Below, piece after piece: positions 35,940-44,780 of a stretch of 64,000 bases of DNA (positions within the stretch are counted from its first letter, which is position 1; every line of letters begins with the position of its first letter). Below the pieces are notes generated by a model. The model had not been told where the DNA came from, made no database searches, and saw only the letters and a program-made list of their open reading frames with translations. Made by a program: the position numbers and the translations under genes. Source of the DNA: Sulfitobacter sp. CW3 (GTDB lineage: Bacteria; Pseudomonadota; Alphaproteobacteria; Rhodobacterales; Rhodobacteraceae). The stretch lies in the NCBI RefSeq assembly GCF_019392245.1, contig NZ_JAHXRL010000002.1, forward strand, positions 186,001 through 250,000. Direction: 5' to 3'.

Positions 35940-37481
35940 TTACTTGTTTTTATATCGTTTCTGTACGCGCGGCCCTGCGTTCGTGATGGTGGCCAGCGAC
36001 AACGTATGATCCATATTTTTCATGCGATGCTGCAACATCATGCGGGTCAACCGGTACAGGTCACTGGCAAATTCAGGTCGATGGGCAACGTTTTCGGCCT
36101 CTCCCCGACCGTGGTGGTCATACAGGATCGGGGGCAAATCGGCGGCAAACATAACAAGGGTAAATCGGTCTTCGCGCAGAATCGACAAAGATGAATCGCT
36201 GGGGCCTGTCCCCAGACTTTGCTCCCAAAGGGTCGGGTCTTCGGGCTCTGAAAAATCAAGCTCGGAAAACGAGTAGCGACGCCAATCATCTGGGGTCTGG
36301 CCCGCCAAAAGCGGCAGCAGCGACCGTCCGTCGATCGCATTGGGGATGTCTTGGCCCACCCAATCCAGAATGGTTGGCGTGATGTCGATGGTTTCGACCG
36401 GCGTCGTCACCACCGCCCCGGCGCGATCCGCGTTACCCGGCTGACGTATGATCAACGGCGTATGAAAGGCCCCGTCATGAGGGGTGAACTTGCTCCAACA
36501 GTGGCGGTCGCCCAGCATCTCTCCGTGGTCGGCGGTGACGATCAGCAAGGTGTCATCATATTGGCCGCTGTCTTTTAGAAATTGCACCACCCGTCCGATA
36601 TGCGCGTCCACTTCGGTAATCAGCCCGAAATACACGGCGCGCAGCGTTTGGATATTATCGTCAGAGGGTTCCAGATCGGGAAACCCGACAACATTCCCCG
36701 CCGGAGTTTTTTGCGCAATCGTAGGCCCGAAAAACGGGTGCTGCGCGATCTCGGTGACAGGATCAGCGTGGCGGTCGGGCAGCGGTATACTGCTGGGGGC
36801 GTACATGTCATTATAGGGTGCGGGGGCCACGAGCGGTGGATGGGGCCGGATATAGGTCAGATGCGCGAACCAATCCTGATCATGGTACGCTGGCATCGTC
36901 GCAAGGAACCGGTCCGTCAGAAACGCCGTATCGCTGTCGGTGCAATCATAAAGCGCAGGGTCGTTGACCTTTGGTGCCTCGCCCGTTGGTGAAACGGGCC
37001 TAAAAACATCTTGGTAGGTTTCGAAGTGATAGCCCTTGTCCATCAAATGCGACCGCCATGGATAGGACATTTCAAACCGCATTTCCACGGCTTCCTGAAA
37101 CCCGTTCATCGGGTATTCATAGCTGTGCATCGCCGGATCATCGGGCGGGAATACGCGCGGATCCTGAGTCGTGTCCGTATAGCCGAACAGCAGCGGCATA
37201 TAGCCCGATTTTCGCATTTCAGTTGCGACATTGGGCACATCATGGCGCAGCGGGGTGCCATTGCGTACCGACCGGTGGTTCATCGAATATTGCCCCGTCA
37301 GCAAGGATGCCCGCGACGGGCCGCAAGGTGACACGACCGAAAAATGACGTTCAAAGGTTACCGCATCCGCCATCAACGCACGCAGATTTGGAATATCGAT
37401 ATGATCTGCCAAAGCACCAAACACGCAATCGGCCCGTAATTGATCAATGACGATAAACAGAACGTTCTTGCTGCGGCCCAT
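35940..37481 (-). CDS. Phosphonate-monoester-hydrolase-like sulfatase-family enzyme
   Basis: A 513-residue alkaline-phosphatase-superfamily hydrolase. The type I sulfatase core C-x-P-S-R is present as Cys53-Gly-Pro-Ser-Arg57 in SPCGPSRASLLTGQYSMNH. Cys53 would become formylglycine, and metal ligands include Asp13 near NVLFIVIDQLRAD and VTADHGEMLGD. The start, the Cys-Gly-Pro context, the YIRPHPPLVAPAPYNDMY segment and the GLITEVDAHIGRVVQFL segment follow the Rhizobium/Burkholderia phosphonate monoester hydrolases (promiscuous phosphodiesterase/sulfatase) more than classic arylsulfatases. There is no signal peptide, so it should be cytoplasmic. No formylglycine-generating enzyme gene lies in the window. 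Confidence 0.85.
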   Translation of the reverse strand: MGRSKNVLFIVIDQLRADCVFGALADHIDIPNLRALMADAVTFERHFSVVSPCGPSRASLLTGQYSMNHRSVRNGTPLRHDVPNVATEMRKSGYMPLLFGYTDTTQDPRVFPPDDPAMHSYEYPMNGFQEAVEMRFEMSYPWRSHLMDKGYHFETYQDVFRPVSPTGEAPKVNDPALYDCTDSDTAFLTDRFLATMPAYHDQDWFAHLTYIRPHPPLVAPAPYNDMYAPSSIPLPDRHADPVTEIAQHPFFGPTIAQKTPAGNVVGFPDLEPSDDNIQTLRAVYFGLITEVDAHIGRVVQFLKDSGQYDDTLLIVTADHGEMLGDRHCWSKFTPHDGAFHTPLIIRQPGNADRAGAVVTTPVETIDITPTILDWVGQDIPNAIDGRSLLPLLAGQTPDDWRRYSFSELDFSEPEDPTLWEQSLGTGPSDSSLSILREDRFTLVMFAADLPPILYDHHGRGEAENVAHRPEFASDLYRLTRMMLQHRMKNMDHTLSLATITNAGPRVQKRYKNK

Positions 37482-37718
37482 TATGCTGCCCTCTTGATGC
37501 GGTCCCCCTATCTAGCCTCAGAAACGCCACCACTGGAAAGAGCTTTAATCAAAAAACGTTTTGCTGGCACCGGTTGCACCATTTAAGGCCCGGCTTGCCA
37601 ATTTGGTTTTTTGTGTAAATGCTTGTGACAGGGTGCGCATTGCACTGTTCGATTTCAGCAGTTTTGCCCCTGAAAGCAAAGCCGCCTGTGCGCTGAATTG
37701 GATTTCCGAAAGGCCCGT

Positions 37719-38558
37719 ATGTCGCCGTTCATTATTGCAATTATCCTTTCGGCGGCCCTGCTGCATGCGATCTGGAATGCCATTGTAAAAACGGCTGCCG
37801 ACAGAACAACGACCCTCGGGCTTGTCGCCTTGGGGCAGGTGCTGCCGGGTTTGGTCATGATCATCTGGTTGCCGCTGCCAAGCATGCAAAGTGCGCCCTA
37901 TATTATGATCTCAACGATTGTTCATTTCGGATATTACTACCTGCTGGGGCGTGCCTATCAGCATGGTGATTTAAGCGTGGTTTACCCGATTGCGCGCGGC
38001 ATCGTACCCGCACTTGTGTCCCTTTGGGCGTTCATTTTGTTGGGCGAAGCTCTGTCGCTAAGGGTTTGGATCGGGATCGGGCTGATCACCACCGGCATTA
38101 TCCTAAGCAACTGGGGCGCGCTAAGATCGGGGATCGGCAAGACGGCACTGCTGCTGTCGCTGGGAACCGGATTTTTCATATCCATCTATTCGCTGGTGGA
38201 CGGTGTCGGCGTTCGCCTTTCGGGCAACACGCTCAGCTATTGGGCATGGGGCGCGTTTTTGCACATTTTCATTGCGGGCTTTATCGGCTGGCGCAAGCGC
38301 AGCACCTTATCGCGACTGCCATTGAACGTTTGGCTGGTGGGGATCGCAGGCGGCATGGTGTCAATCATCGCCTATGGCTTGGTGCTTTATGCCAAAAACT
38401 TTGCGCCATTGGGGGCTGTTTCAGCCCTGCGCGAAACATCCGTCATCTTTGCGACGCTCATTGGCTTTATCCTCCTGAAAGAGGGCAATTGGAAACGGCG
38501 CTTGGGCGCTTCTGTTCTGATGACGATCGGGATTATCATCATCGGGCTAAACGCTTAG
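37719..38558 (+). CDS. DMT-family (EamA) transporter
   Basis: A 279-residue inner-membrane carrier with about ten hydrophobic helices arranged as two EamA repeats (HAIWNAIVKTAADR near the start; the second repeat ends AVSALRETSVIFATLIGFILLKEG). The substrate is unknown. AAAGG lies five bases ahead of the ATG at 37719; the open frame begins earlier at a TTG that I do not favour. It is divergent from the sulfatase-like gene. Confidence 0.82.
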   Translation: MSPFIIAIILSAALLHAIWNAIVKTAADRTTTLGLVALGQVLPGLVMIIWLPLPSMQSAPYIMISTIVHFGYYYLLGRAYQHGDLSVVYPIARGIVPALVSLWAFILLGEALSLRVWIGIGLITTGIILSNWGALRSGIGKTALLLSLGTGFFISIYSLVDGVGVRLSGNTLSYWAWGAFLHIFIAGFIGWRKRSTLSRLPLNVWLVGIAGGMVSIIAYGLVLYAKNFAPLGAVSALRETSVIFATLIGFILLKEGNWKRRLGASVLMTIGIIIIGLNA

Positions 38559-38657
38559 CGGGTTTGCGAATTTGACGGGATGACCCGTCACCGCGCCTTT
38601 GCTAGGCTCCGCCAAATCACCCCCTATCTTCACCACCCTAAATCCCGAAAGCTTTAT

Positions 38658-39725
38658 ATGACCGACACATCATCTACCGCGGCGGCGGGCCTTGGCACCT
38701 TTGAACGCTGGCTTTCGGTGTGGGTGGCGCTTGCCATTGGGGCCGGGCTGCTTTTGGGGAATCTCTTCCCCGGTGTCTTTGCTGCCCTTGCCGCGCTCGA
38801 AATCGCATCGGTGAACCTGCCTGTCGCGGTGCTGATCTGGGCGATGGTTTACCCGATGATGGTTGGCGTCGATTTCGGTGCCCTGCGGCAGGCGGGCAAC
38901 AAGCCCAAGGGGCTGATCGTCACACTGGTGGTAAACTGGTTGATCAAACCGTTCACAATGGCAGCCCTTGGGGTTCTGTTTTTCGAACATGTCTTTGCCA
39001 GCCTGATCCCCGCAGATGATGCCCAAGCCTATCTGGCCGGGGTGATCTTGTTGGGAGCCGCCCCCTGCACAGCAATGGTGTTCGTGTGGTCAAACCTAAC
39101 ACGCGGAGACGCCACCTATACCCTGGTCCAAGTCAGCGTGAATGATGTGGTCATGGTGTTTGCCTTTGCCCCAATCGTGGCATTCCTGCTGGGCGTGACA
39201 GACATCGTTGTGCCTTGGGATACATTGCTGCTCTCTGTCGGGCTTTATGTGATGCTGCCCCTGCTGGCTGGGTACCTGACACGCAACCGGCTTGTCGCCC
39301 AAGGTGGCGAGGCGGCGGTAGATGCGTTTAAATCACGGGTTCAGCCGTTTTCGATCATCGCTCTACTGGTCACAGTTGTGCTGCTTTTTGGTTTTCAGGG
39401 CGAAGTCATTCTGGACCGTCCGCTCGTTATCGTGCTGATCGCCATTCCCCTGCTGATCCAGTCCTATGGCATCTTCTTTCTGGCCTATGGGGCAGCACGG
39501 GCATGGGGGATTCCCTTTAACGTCGCGGCACCATGTGCGCTGATTGGCACTTCGAACTTCTTTGAGCTGGCCGTCGCCGTGGCAATCAGCCTGTTCGGCC
39601 TTGGGTCTGGCGCGGCACTTGCAACTGTTGTCGGCGTGTTGGTCGAGGTCCCTGTGATGCTGTCGCTTGTCGCCTTTGCGAACCGAACCCAGCATTGGTT
39701 TCCCAAAGATAACGCGCCCTCTTAG
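38658..39725 (+). CDS. ACR3-family arsenite efflux carrier
   Basis: 355 aa and about ten membrane helices. The ACR3 signature [17 protein letters not shown] contains the conserved Cys137. The later [16 protein letters not shown] carries the conserved Glu. Such proteins export arsenite using the proton gradient. No arsR regulator or arsC reductase is present beside it, which is unusual. The ATG at 38658 has a weak ribosome binding site; the open frame starts 78 bases earlier. It may be expressed with the DMT gene. Confidence 0.9.
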   Translation: MTDTSSTAAAGLGTFERWLSVWVALAIGAGLLLGNLFPGVFAALAALEIASVNLPVAVLIWAMVYPMMVGVDFGALRQAGNKPKGLIVTLVVNWLIKPFTMAALGVLFFEHVFASLIPADDAQAYLAGVILLGAAPCTAMVFVWSNLTRGDATYTLVQVSVNDVVMVFAFAPIVAFLLGVTDIVVPWDTLLLSVGLYVMLPLLAGYLTRNRLVAQGGEAAVDAFKSRVQPFSIIALLVTVVLLFGFQGEVILDRPLVIVLIAIPLLIQSYGIFFLAYGAARAWGIPFNVAAPCALIGTSNFFELAVAVAISLFGLGSGAALATVVGVLVEVPVMLSLVAFANRTQHWFPKDNAPS

Positions 39726-39954
39726 CTGTGGTCATGCCTTGCATATCCTGCGCGATGGACCCGCGGGCACAAGGCTCGATCCCACCAGATTGAACATATC
39801 CATAACCCTATGGCAAATCCCCACCCCTGCCGCCCGCGATACAATGCCCCTTTCCGCTGCGAAAATGCCCATCAAAGGCCGCTGGAAAGGACTGATTGAA
39901 TTTGTTCGCTTTTGGCTCTTGCCCCCTTGGGAACCTATCGCTAAACGGGTCAGC

Positions 39955-40044
39955 GGAGACGTGGCCGAGTGGTCGAAGGCGCTCCCCTGCTAAGGGAGTA
40001 GGCCCGGAAGGGTCTCGAGGGTTCGAATCCCTTCGTCTCCGCCA
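39955..40044 (+). tRNA. tRNA-Ser (GCU)
   Basis: A 90-base class II tRNA with matching acceptor arms GGAGACG and CGTCTCC, discriminator G and encoded CCA. The anticodon stem TCCCC/GGGGA-like arm presents GCT in the loop (CTGCTAA). A long variable arm follows, and the T arm is GGGTTCGAATCCC. It reads the serine codons AGC/AGU. Confidence 0.95.
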
Positions 40045-40223
40045 TACACCTTTCACTCAGTGCGCCTATGTTGATCATTTACGGGTGATCAGCGCGTGAC
40101 GTTGGTGGTTTTAAGCAAGCGGCTATTGGAAAGGTTTCTGACACCTCTCCAAGTGACAAAACTCCTATCAGACCTGCAAGAACAGACGGCCATGGCAAGC
40201 GCCCGCAGGCGCTTGCGTTTAGT

Positions 40224-41321
40224 TTAGGTGTTGAACAAGAAATGCAGGACGTCGCCGTCCTTAACCGTGTACGCCTTGCCTTCTGCGCGCATTTTCCCGG
40301 CTTCTTTTGCGGGGCCTTCGCCGCCAAGATTGACAAAATCGTCATAGGCAATGGTTTCGGCGCGGATGAAGCCTTTTTCGAAATCACCGTGGATCACGCC
40401 TGCGGCTTTGGGGGCGGATGTGCCTTGCTTGATCGTCCATGCGCGGGCCTCTTTCGGGCCTACGGTGAAATAGGTTTCGAGGTGCAGCAATTCATAACCT
40501 GCACGGATCAACCGATCGAGGCCGGCCTCGTCCAGACCCATTTCGGTCAGGAACATCTCTGCCTCATCGGCTTCGAGCTGGCTGATTTCTTCTTCGATCT
40601 GAGCCGAGATAATAACAGCCGAGTTCCCTTGCGCAGCGGCCATTTCAGCGACTTTCGCAGACAGCGCATTGCCTTCTGCGGCCTCGGATTCGCCGACGTT
40701 GCAGACATAAAGAACGGGCTTGGTGGTCAGCAATTGCAACATGCGCCATGCTTTGGCGTCGTCTTCGTCGACTTTGATGGTGCGGGCGGGTTTGCCGTCT
40801 TCAATGGCGGCTTGGGCCAGCGCCAACAGACGGTCTTGCTGAGCGGCATCTTTGTCGTTGCCCTTGATTTTGCGAACCAGGCCTGCGCGGCGTTTCTCAA
40901 TGCTCTCGAGGTCGGCAAGCATCAGTTCGGTATCGATTGTCTCGGCGTCGGCAACGGGGTCAACGCGGCCTTCAACATGGGTCACATCGCCGTCTTCAAA
41001 GCAGCGCAGCACGTGCGCAATCGCATCTGTTTCACGGATGTTGGCAAGGAACTGGTTGCCCAAACCTTCGCCCTTGGATGCGCCTTTGACGAGGCCCGCA
41101 ATATCAACAAAGGTCATGCGTGTGGGGATGATCTGCTTGGACCCGGCAATCTCGGCCAGCTTATCAAGACGGGCGTCAGGAACGGCCACCTCGCCCACGT
41201 TAGGTTCGATCGTGCAAAACGGAAAGTTCGCCGCCTGCGCTGCCGCTGTGCGTGTCAGCGCATTGAACAGGGTCGATTTGCCGACGTTCGGCAGACCCAC
41301 GATACCCATTTTGAAACCCAT
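40224..41321 (-). CDS. ychF: Redox-regulated ATPase YchF (Obg-like)
   Basis: Universally conserved TRAFAC-class P-loop NTPase that binds ribosomes and favours ATP over GTP. 365 aa from the ATG at 41321 ([24 protein letters not shown]). G motifs are visible (GLPNVGKS at 8-15, [18 protein letters not shown]), with the C-terminal TGS domain ending [18 protein letters not shown]. An in-frame ATG nine bases upstream is possible. It converges with the tRNA gene. Confidence 0.96.
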   Translation of the reverse strand: MGFKMGIVGLPNVGKSTLFNALTRTAAAQAANFPFCTIEPNVGEVAVPDARLDKLAEIAGSKQIIPTRMTFVDIAGLVKGASKGEGLGNQFLANIRETDAIAHVLRCFEDGDVTHVEGRVDPVADAETIDTELMLADLESIEKRRAGLVRKIKGNDKDAAQQDRLLALAQAAIEDGKPARTIKVDEDDAKAWRMLQLLTTKPVLYVCNVGESEAAEGNALSAKVAEMAAAQGNSAVIISAQIEEEISQLEADEAEMFLTEMGLDEAGLDRLIRAGYELLHLETYFTVGPKEARAWTIKQGTSAPKAAGVIHGDFEKGFIRAETIAYDDFVNLGGEGPAKEAGKMRAEGKAYTVKDGDVLHFLFNT

Positions 41322-41389
41322 GACATCCATCCTTTATAACTTGGCGTTGTCCTAGGGTTTTGCCGGGGTTTGCGCAAGTCTTAGCGATG

Positions 41390-41572
41390 TCAGGGATGGT
41401 TTCGCGTTTGGTAAATTAAGATCCACGCGAGAATGATAAACATCGGGTGGGTCAAGCCGCCGGAAAAAATAATCGCGGGGATCCAGATCAACAACACGAT
41501 GATAGCCGTGAAAATACGGCCTGTCAGCAGGACTGAAAGCGGCGGGAGCAACAAGGCGAGTACATAATTCAT
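41390..41572 (-). CDS. YqaE/Pmp3-family small membrane protein
   Basis: A 60-residue hydrophobic peptide with two membrane helices (NYVLALLLPPLSVLLTG and LIWIPAIIFSGG / MFIILAWILIYQ). The LLPPL-x-V-x-L motif and size fit UPF0057 (Pmp3/YqaE), linked to stress and salt tolerance in other organisms. The ribosome binding site is weak. An overlapping minus-strand frame (41352-41693) has none of this organisation. It lies between ychF and the divergent trpA. Confidence 0.75.
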   Translation of the reverse strand: MNYVLALLLPPLSVLLTGRIFTAIIVLLIWIPAIIFSGGLTHPMFIILAWILIYQTRNHP

Positions 41573-41626
41573 AGCTTATAAATAGGGTCCGCCCCCCGAA
41601 TTTAAAGGAGCCGCCAGATGCGGCGA

Positions 41627-41669
41627 CGAAAAATTCAAATTTATCGGACCGGAATTTTGGAAAATTCCG
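41627..41669. repeat. Tandem-hairpin intergenic element, copy B
   Basis: Hairpin 1 at 41627-41646 pairs CGAAAAATT with AATTTATCG around CA, with one mismatch. After GA and a C, hairpin 2 at 41650-41669 pairs CGGAATTTT with AAAATTCCG around GG. It lies in the divergent region between the YqaE-like gene and trpA, so a pure terminator role is unlikely for this copy. Confidence 0.8.
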
Positions 41670-41750
41670 CCGCACGACAGTGATGTGTTGCATTGATTTC
41701 TGTCGTTATATTCGGCATTGCAACGGAACCACCTAACAAGGGCTGCACCA

Positions 41751-42542
41751 ATGACACGCATCGACGCCAAATTCGCTGATCTGAAATCGCAGGGCAAAAA
41801 GGCATTTGTGTCTTATGTCATGGCTGGCGATCCTGATTTTGACACGTCGCTGGAAATCGTGCGCGGCCTGCCCGCCGCTGGTGTCGACATCATCGAACTG
41901 GGCCTGCCCTTCACTGATCCTATGGCCGATGGCCCTGCCATCCAGCTTGCCGGTCAGCGCGCCCTTGAAGGCGGGATGACCCTGGACAAGACCCTTGCCC
42001 TTGCCGCCGCCTTTCGCGAGCAGGATGACACCACGCCGATTGTTTTGATGGGCTACTACAACCCGATCTATTCCAAAGGCGTCGATAAATTTCTGATTGC
42101 CGCCAAGGCCGCAGGAGTCGACGGGTTGATCGTGGTTGATCTGCCGCCAGAGGAAGACGCCGAACTGTGCATTCCAGCCCAAGCCGCCGGTCTGAATTTT
42201 ATCCGCCTTGCAACACCAACCACCGACGACAAGCGCCTGCCGCGGGTTGTGCAGAACACATCGGGCTTTGTGTATTACGTCTCGATCACAGGGATCACCG
42301 GCTCTGCCGAGGCCGAAGCCAGCGATGTCGCCCCCGAAGTTGTGCGCATTCAAAAGGCCAGCGGGTTGCCCGTGATCGTGGGCTTTGGTGTGAACACCCC
42401 CGAAAAATCCGAAGCCATTGCAGCGGTTGCAGACGGTTGTGTTGTCGGATCTGCGATTGTGTCCAAGATTGCGGGCGGCGCATCGGTGAAAGACGTGCTT
42501 GCCTTTGTTAAGACGCTTTCGGACGGCGCGCACCGCGCCTGA
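41751..42542 (+). CDS. trpA: Tryptophan synthase alpha subunit
   Basis: Cleaves indole-3-glycerol phosphate to indole and glyceraldehyde 3-phosphate, passing indole to TrpB. 263 aa with the catalytic Glu49 ([17 protein letters not shown]) and Asp60 at their classical positions. The ATG at 41751 gives [20 protein letters not shown] and has AAGGG upstream; an upstream frame extension to 41718 is not convincing. trpB lies about 6.5 kb away on the other strand, so the two subunits are not co-transcribed. Confidence 0.97.
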   Translation: MTRIDAKFADLKSQGKKAFVSYVMAGDPDFDTSLEIVRGLPAAGVDIIELGLPFTDPMADGPAIQLAGQRALEGGMTLDKTLALAAAFREQDDTTPIVLMGYYNPIYSKGVDKFLIAAKAAGVDGLIVVDLPPEEDAELCIPAQAAGLNFIRLATPTTDDKRLPRVVQNTSGFVYYVSITGITGSAEAEASDVAPEVVRIQKASGLPVIVGFGVNTPEKSEAIAAVADGCVVGSAIVSKIAGGASVKDVLAFVKTLSDGAHRA

Positions 42543-42577
42543 GATTGACGCTGCGCAAAGCGATTGATTTCGCAGGC

Positions 42578-42608
42578 ATCTATTGGTTAGGTAACCTGAC
42601 CAATAGAT
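42578..42608 (+). promoter_or_regulatory. Near-perfect 31-bp palindrome ahead of the lactate-dehydrogenase-like gene
   Basis: Arms ATCTATTGGT and ACCAATAGAT are perfectly complementary over 10 bp, and the 11-base centre contains AGGT-A-ACCT. The element ends immediately before the AGGA ribosome binding site of the gene at 42622. TTGGT...ACCAA half-sites recall GntR/FadR-type operators, including LldR sites of lactate genes. It could instead be an mRNA hairpin masking the ribosome binding site, or the trpA terminator. Confidence 0.55.
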
Positions 42609-42621
42609 AGGATGCCCGCCG

Positions 42622-43788
42622 ATGCCCGTGATCACGACGATACAAGACCTCAAGCGCCTGCATGAACGCCGCGTGCCACGCATGTTCTATGATTACGCCG
42701 AATCGGGCAGCTGGACGGAACAGACATTCCGCGAAAACACATCCGACTTTGACCAGATTCGCCTGCGCCAACGCGTTGCCGTCGACATGAGCGGCCGGAC
42801 AACCAAAACCCAGATGATCGGCCAAGATGTGGCAATGCCTGTGGCCCTTGCCCCTGTCGGGCTGACCGGCATGCAACACGCCGACGGAGAGATCAAAGCC
42901 GCCCGCGCAGCCGAAGCGTTCGGTGTGCCCTTTACCCTCTCCACCATGTCGATCAATTCGATTGAAGATGTGGCCGAGGCGACGACCAAACCTTTCTGGT
43001 TTCAGCTTTATACCATGCGCGACGAAGATTATGTGGCGCGTCTGATCCAGCGGGCAAAGGATGCGAAATGTTCGGCGCTGGTGATCACGCTTGATCTGCA
43101 GATTCTGGGCCAGCGCCACAAGGATTTGAAAAACGGCCTGTCCGCCCCGCCCAAACTGACCGCGAAAACCATCGCAAACCTAGCGACCAAATGGTCGTGG
43201 GGGATCGAGATGCTGGGCGCGAAACGCCGGACCTTTGGCAATATTGTCGGGCACGTGAAAGACGTCGAAGACACCGCCAACCTTGGCGCTTGGACTGCTG
43301 AACAGTTTGACCCCACGCTTGATTGGGGCAAAATCGCCAAGCTGAAAGAGCAATGGGGCGGCAAGGTGATCCTGAAGGGAATTCTGGATGCCGAGGACGC
43401 AAAAATGGCGCTCAAGGTCGGCGCTGATGCGATCATCGTCAGCAACCACGGCGGGCGTCAGTTGGACGGTGCCATCAGTTCGATCCGGGCCCTGCCCTCG
43501 ATCCTTGATGCTGTTGGCGATCAGGTCGAAGTGCATCTGGACAGTGGAATCAGGTCGGGTCAGGACGTTTTGAAAGCAATGGCGATGGGGGCCAAAGGCA
43601 CCTATATCGGCCGCGCGTTCATCTATGGTCTGGGCGCAATGGGCCAAAAGGGTGTCACCACCGCCCTAGAGGTGATCCACAAGGAGCTGGATCTGACCAT
43701 GGCGCTTTGCGGCGAAACCTCGGTCGAGGCTTTGGGCAAACATAACCTGCTGATCCCAAAGAATTTCGAGGGTGACTGGCAAGGCTGA
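42622..43788 (+). CDS. lldD: FMN-dependent alpha-hydroxy-acid (L-lactate) dehydrogenase
   Basis: A 388-residue FMN enzyme of the LldD/glycolate oxidase family that oxidises L-lactate or a related 2-hydroxy acid into the respiratory chain. The family N-terminus RMFYDYAESGSWTEQTFREN is present, LAPVGLTGM follows, and the active-site motif SNHGGRQLDGA carries the catalytic His. Length and pattern fit LldD, but other alpha-hydroxy acids remain possible. AGGA precedes the ATG by nine bases. A 31-bp palindrome ends at that site. Confidence 0.88.
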   Translation: MPVITTIQDLKRLHERRVPRMFYDYAESGSWTEQTFRENTSDFDQIRLRQRVAVDMSGRTTKTQMIGQDVAMPVALAPVGLTGMQHADGEIKAARAAEAFGVPFTLSTMSINSIEDVAEATTKPFWFQLYTMRDEDYVARLIQRAKDAKCSALVITLDLQILGQRHKDLKNGLSAPPKLTAKTIANLATKWSWGIEMLGAKRRTFGNIVGHVKDVEDTANLGAWTAEQFDPTLDWGKIAKLKEQWGGKVILKGILDAEDAKMALKVGADAIIVSNHGGRQLDGAISSIRALPSILDAVGDQVEVHLDSGIRSGQDVLKAMAMGAKGTYIGRAFIYGLGAMGQKGVTTALEVIHKELDLTMALCGETSVEALGKHNLLIPKNFEGDWQG

Positions 43789-43839
43789 TCAAGGTCTTTT
43801 GACCCGGTCCAGCCTCCTTGTGCGCCCTTGCACGTATAA

Positions 43840-43867
43840 TGCGGCGTCTGAATTTTCCGACGCCGCA
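43840..43867 (+). other. Perfect hairpin between lldD-like gene and rplY
   Basis: TGCGGCGTC and GACGCCGCA form a perfect 9-bp stem with a 10-base loop. No T-run follows. TATAAT lies directly in front (43835-43840), without a matching -35 at 17 bases. It is either the end of the lldD transcript or the leader of rplY. Confidence 0.45.
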
Positions 43868-44014
43868 AACGAACCCTTGGCCAGTAAGCTGCGCGCCTGC
43901 GGGCAAAGCGGGGCTTTTTAGCCTTTTCACAGCGGCCAATCCCGTCTATACGCGCGGCTTCACGCGGACATACAGCCTTGGAGGATGTCCGCCCTAAACA
44001 TATTGGAGAATAAC

Positions 44015-44662
44015 ATGGCTGGAGAGATTCCTGATCTTGAAGCTTTCGAACGGACGGGGACAGGCAAGGGCGCCGCTCGTCAGGCACGTCGCGACGGTAT
44101 GGTACCGGGCATCGTGTTTGGCGGTGACGTTGATCCACTGCCAATCAACCTGGACTTTAACAAGCTGCTGACCAAGCTGCGCGCCGGTCGTTTTAAGGCC
44201 ACGCTTTTCAACATGAAAGTCGAAGGCCACGACGACGTTCGTGTGATCTGCCGCGACGTTCAGCGTCACGTTGTTAAAGACTTGCCAACGCACGTCGACT
44301 TCATGCGTCTCAAGCGCACCACCAAAATCAACCTGTACATCCAGGTTGAGGTTTCGGGCGAAGAAGAATGCCCAGGCCTGCGCAAAGGTGGCGTTCTGAC
44401 GTTGGTTCGTCCCGAAGTTGAACTGGTTGTGACCGCAGGCGATATTCCTGATCACATCACAGTCGACATTTCCGGTCTGGAAATCGGTGATAGCGCAACA
44501 ATCGCAAACGTTGTTCTGCCTAAGGGTTCCAAGCCGGTCATCGACCGTGACTTCGTGATCGCTCAGGTATCTGCGCCTTCCGGTCTTGCCAGCCAAGACG
44601 ACGAAGATGAAGAAGACGTTGCAGCAGACGAAGTGCCAGCAACAGAAGTCAAAGAAGACTGA
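44015..44662 (+). CDS. rplY: Ribosomal protein bL25 (CTC form)
   Basis: 5S rRNA-binding protein of the large subunit. 215 aa, the long CTC-type form with an N-terminal L25 domain and a C-terminal TL5-like domain (about residues 100-190), ending in a very acidic tail ([19 protein letters not shown]). TTGGAG lies ahead of the ATG at 44015, giving [19 protein letters not shown]; the frame opens a little earlier. It is followed by a terminator and pth, the usual partner. Confidence 0.95.
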   Translation: MAGEIPDLEAFERTGTGKGAARQARRDGMVPGIVFGGDVDPLPINLDFNKLLTKLRAGRFKATLFNMKVEGHDDVRVICRDVQRHVVKDLPTHVDFMRLKRTTKINLYIQVEVSGEEECPGLRKGGVLTLVRPEVELVVTAGDIPDHITVDISGLEIGDSATIANVVLPKGSKPVIDRDFVIAQVSAPSGLASQDDEDEEDVAADEVPATEVKED

Positions 44663-44699
44663 TAAAAACGGACAACCTTACGCAAGTTTGGTTGAGACG

Positions 44700-44735
44700 A
44701 TACGGGGTCGCCATGGGTGGCCCCGTATTTCGTTT
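44700..44735 (+). terminator. Terminator between rplY and pth
   Basis: ATACGGGG and CCCCGTAT form an 8-bp stem with an inner GCC/GGT pairing, followed by TTCGTTT. pth starts 45 bases later, so read-through or a separate promoter is needed for pth. Confidence 0.6.
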
Positions 44736-44780
44736 GTCGCATCCGTTTGATATGTTAACGCAAATCATGGGGTATAGCAT

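Noticed and set aside
39955..40044. tRNA-Ser as an attachment site of a mobile element
   Set aside because: No integrase or repeated tRNA 3' end was seen nearby; the flanks are ychF and an ACR3 carrier, both ordinary chromosomal genes.
41352..41693. Minus-strand 113-codon frame next to trpA
   Set aside because: It overlaps the YqaE-like gene in another frame; the latter has the LLPPL membrane pattern and this one has no coherent features. It would also run through repeat copy B.
43835..43840. TATAAT as a rplY promoter
   Set aside because: No -35 at 16-18 bases upstream; I kept only the neighbouring hairpin.
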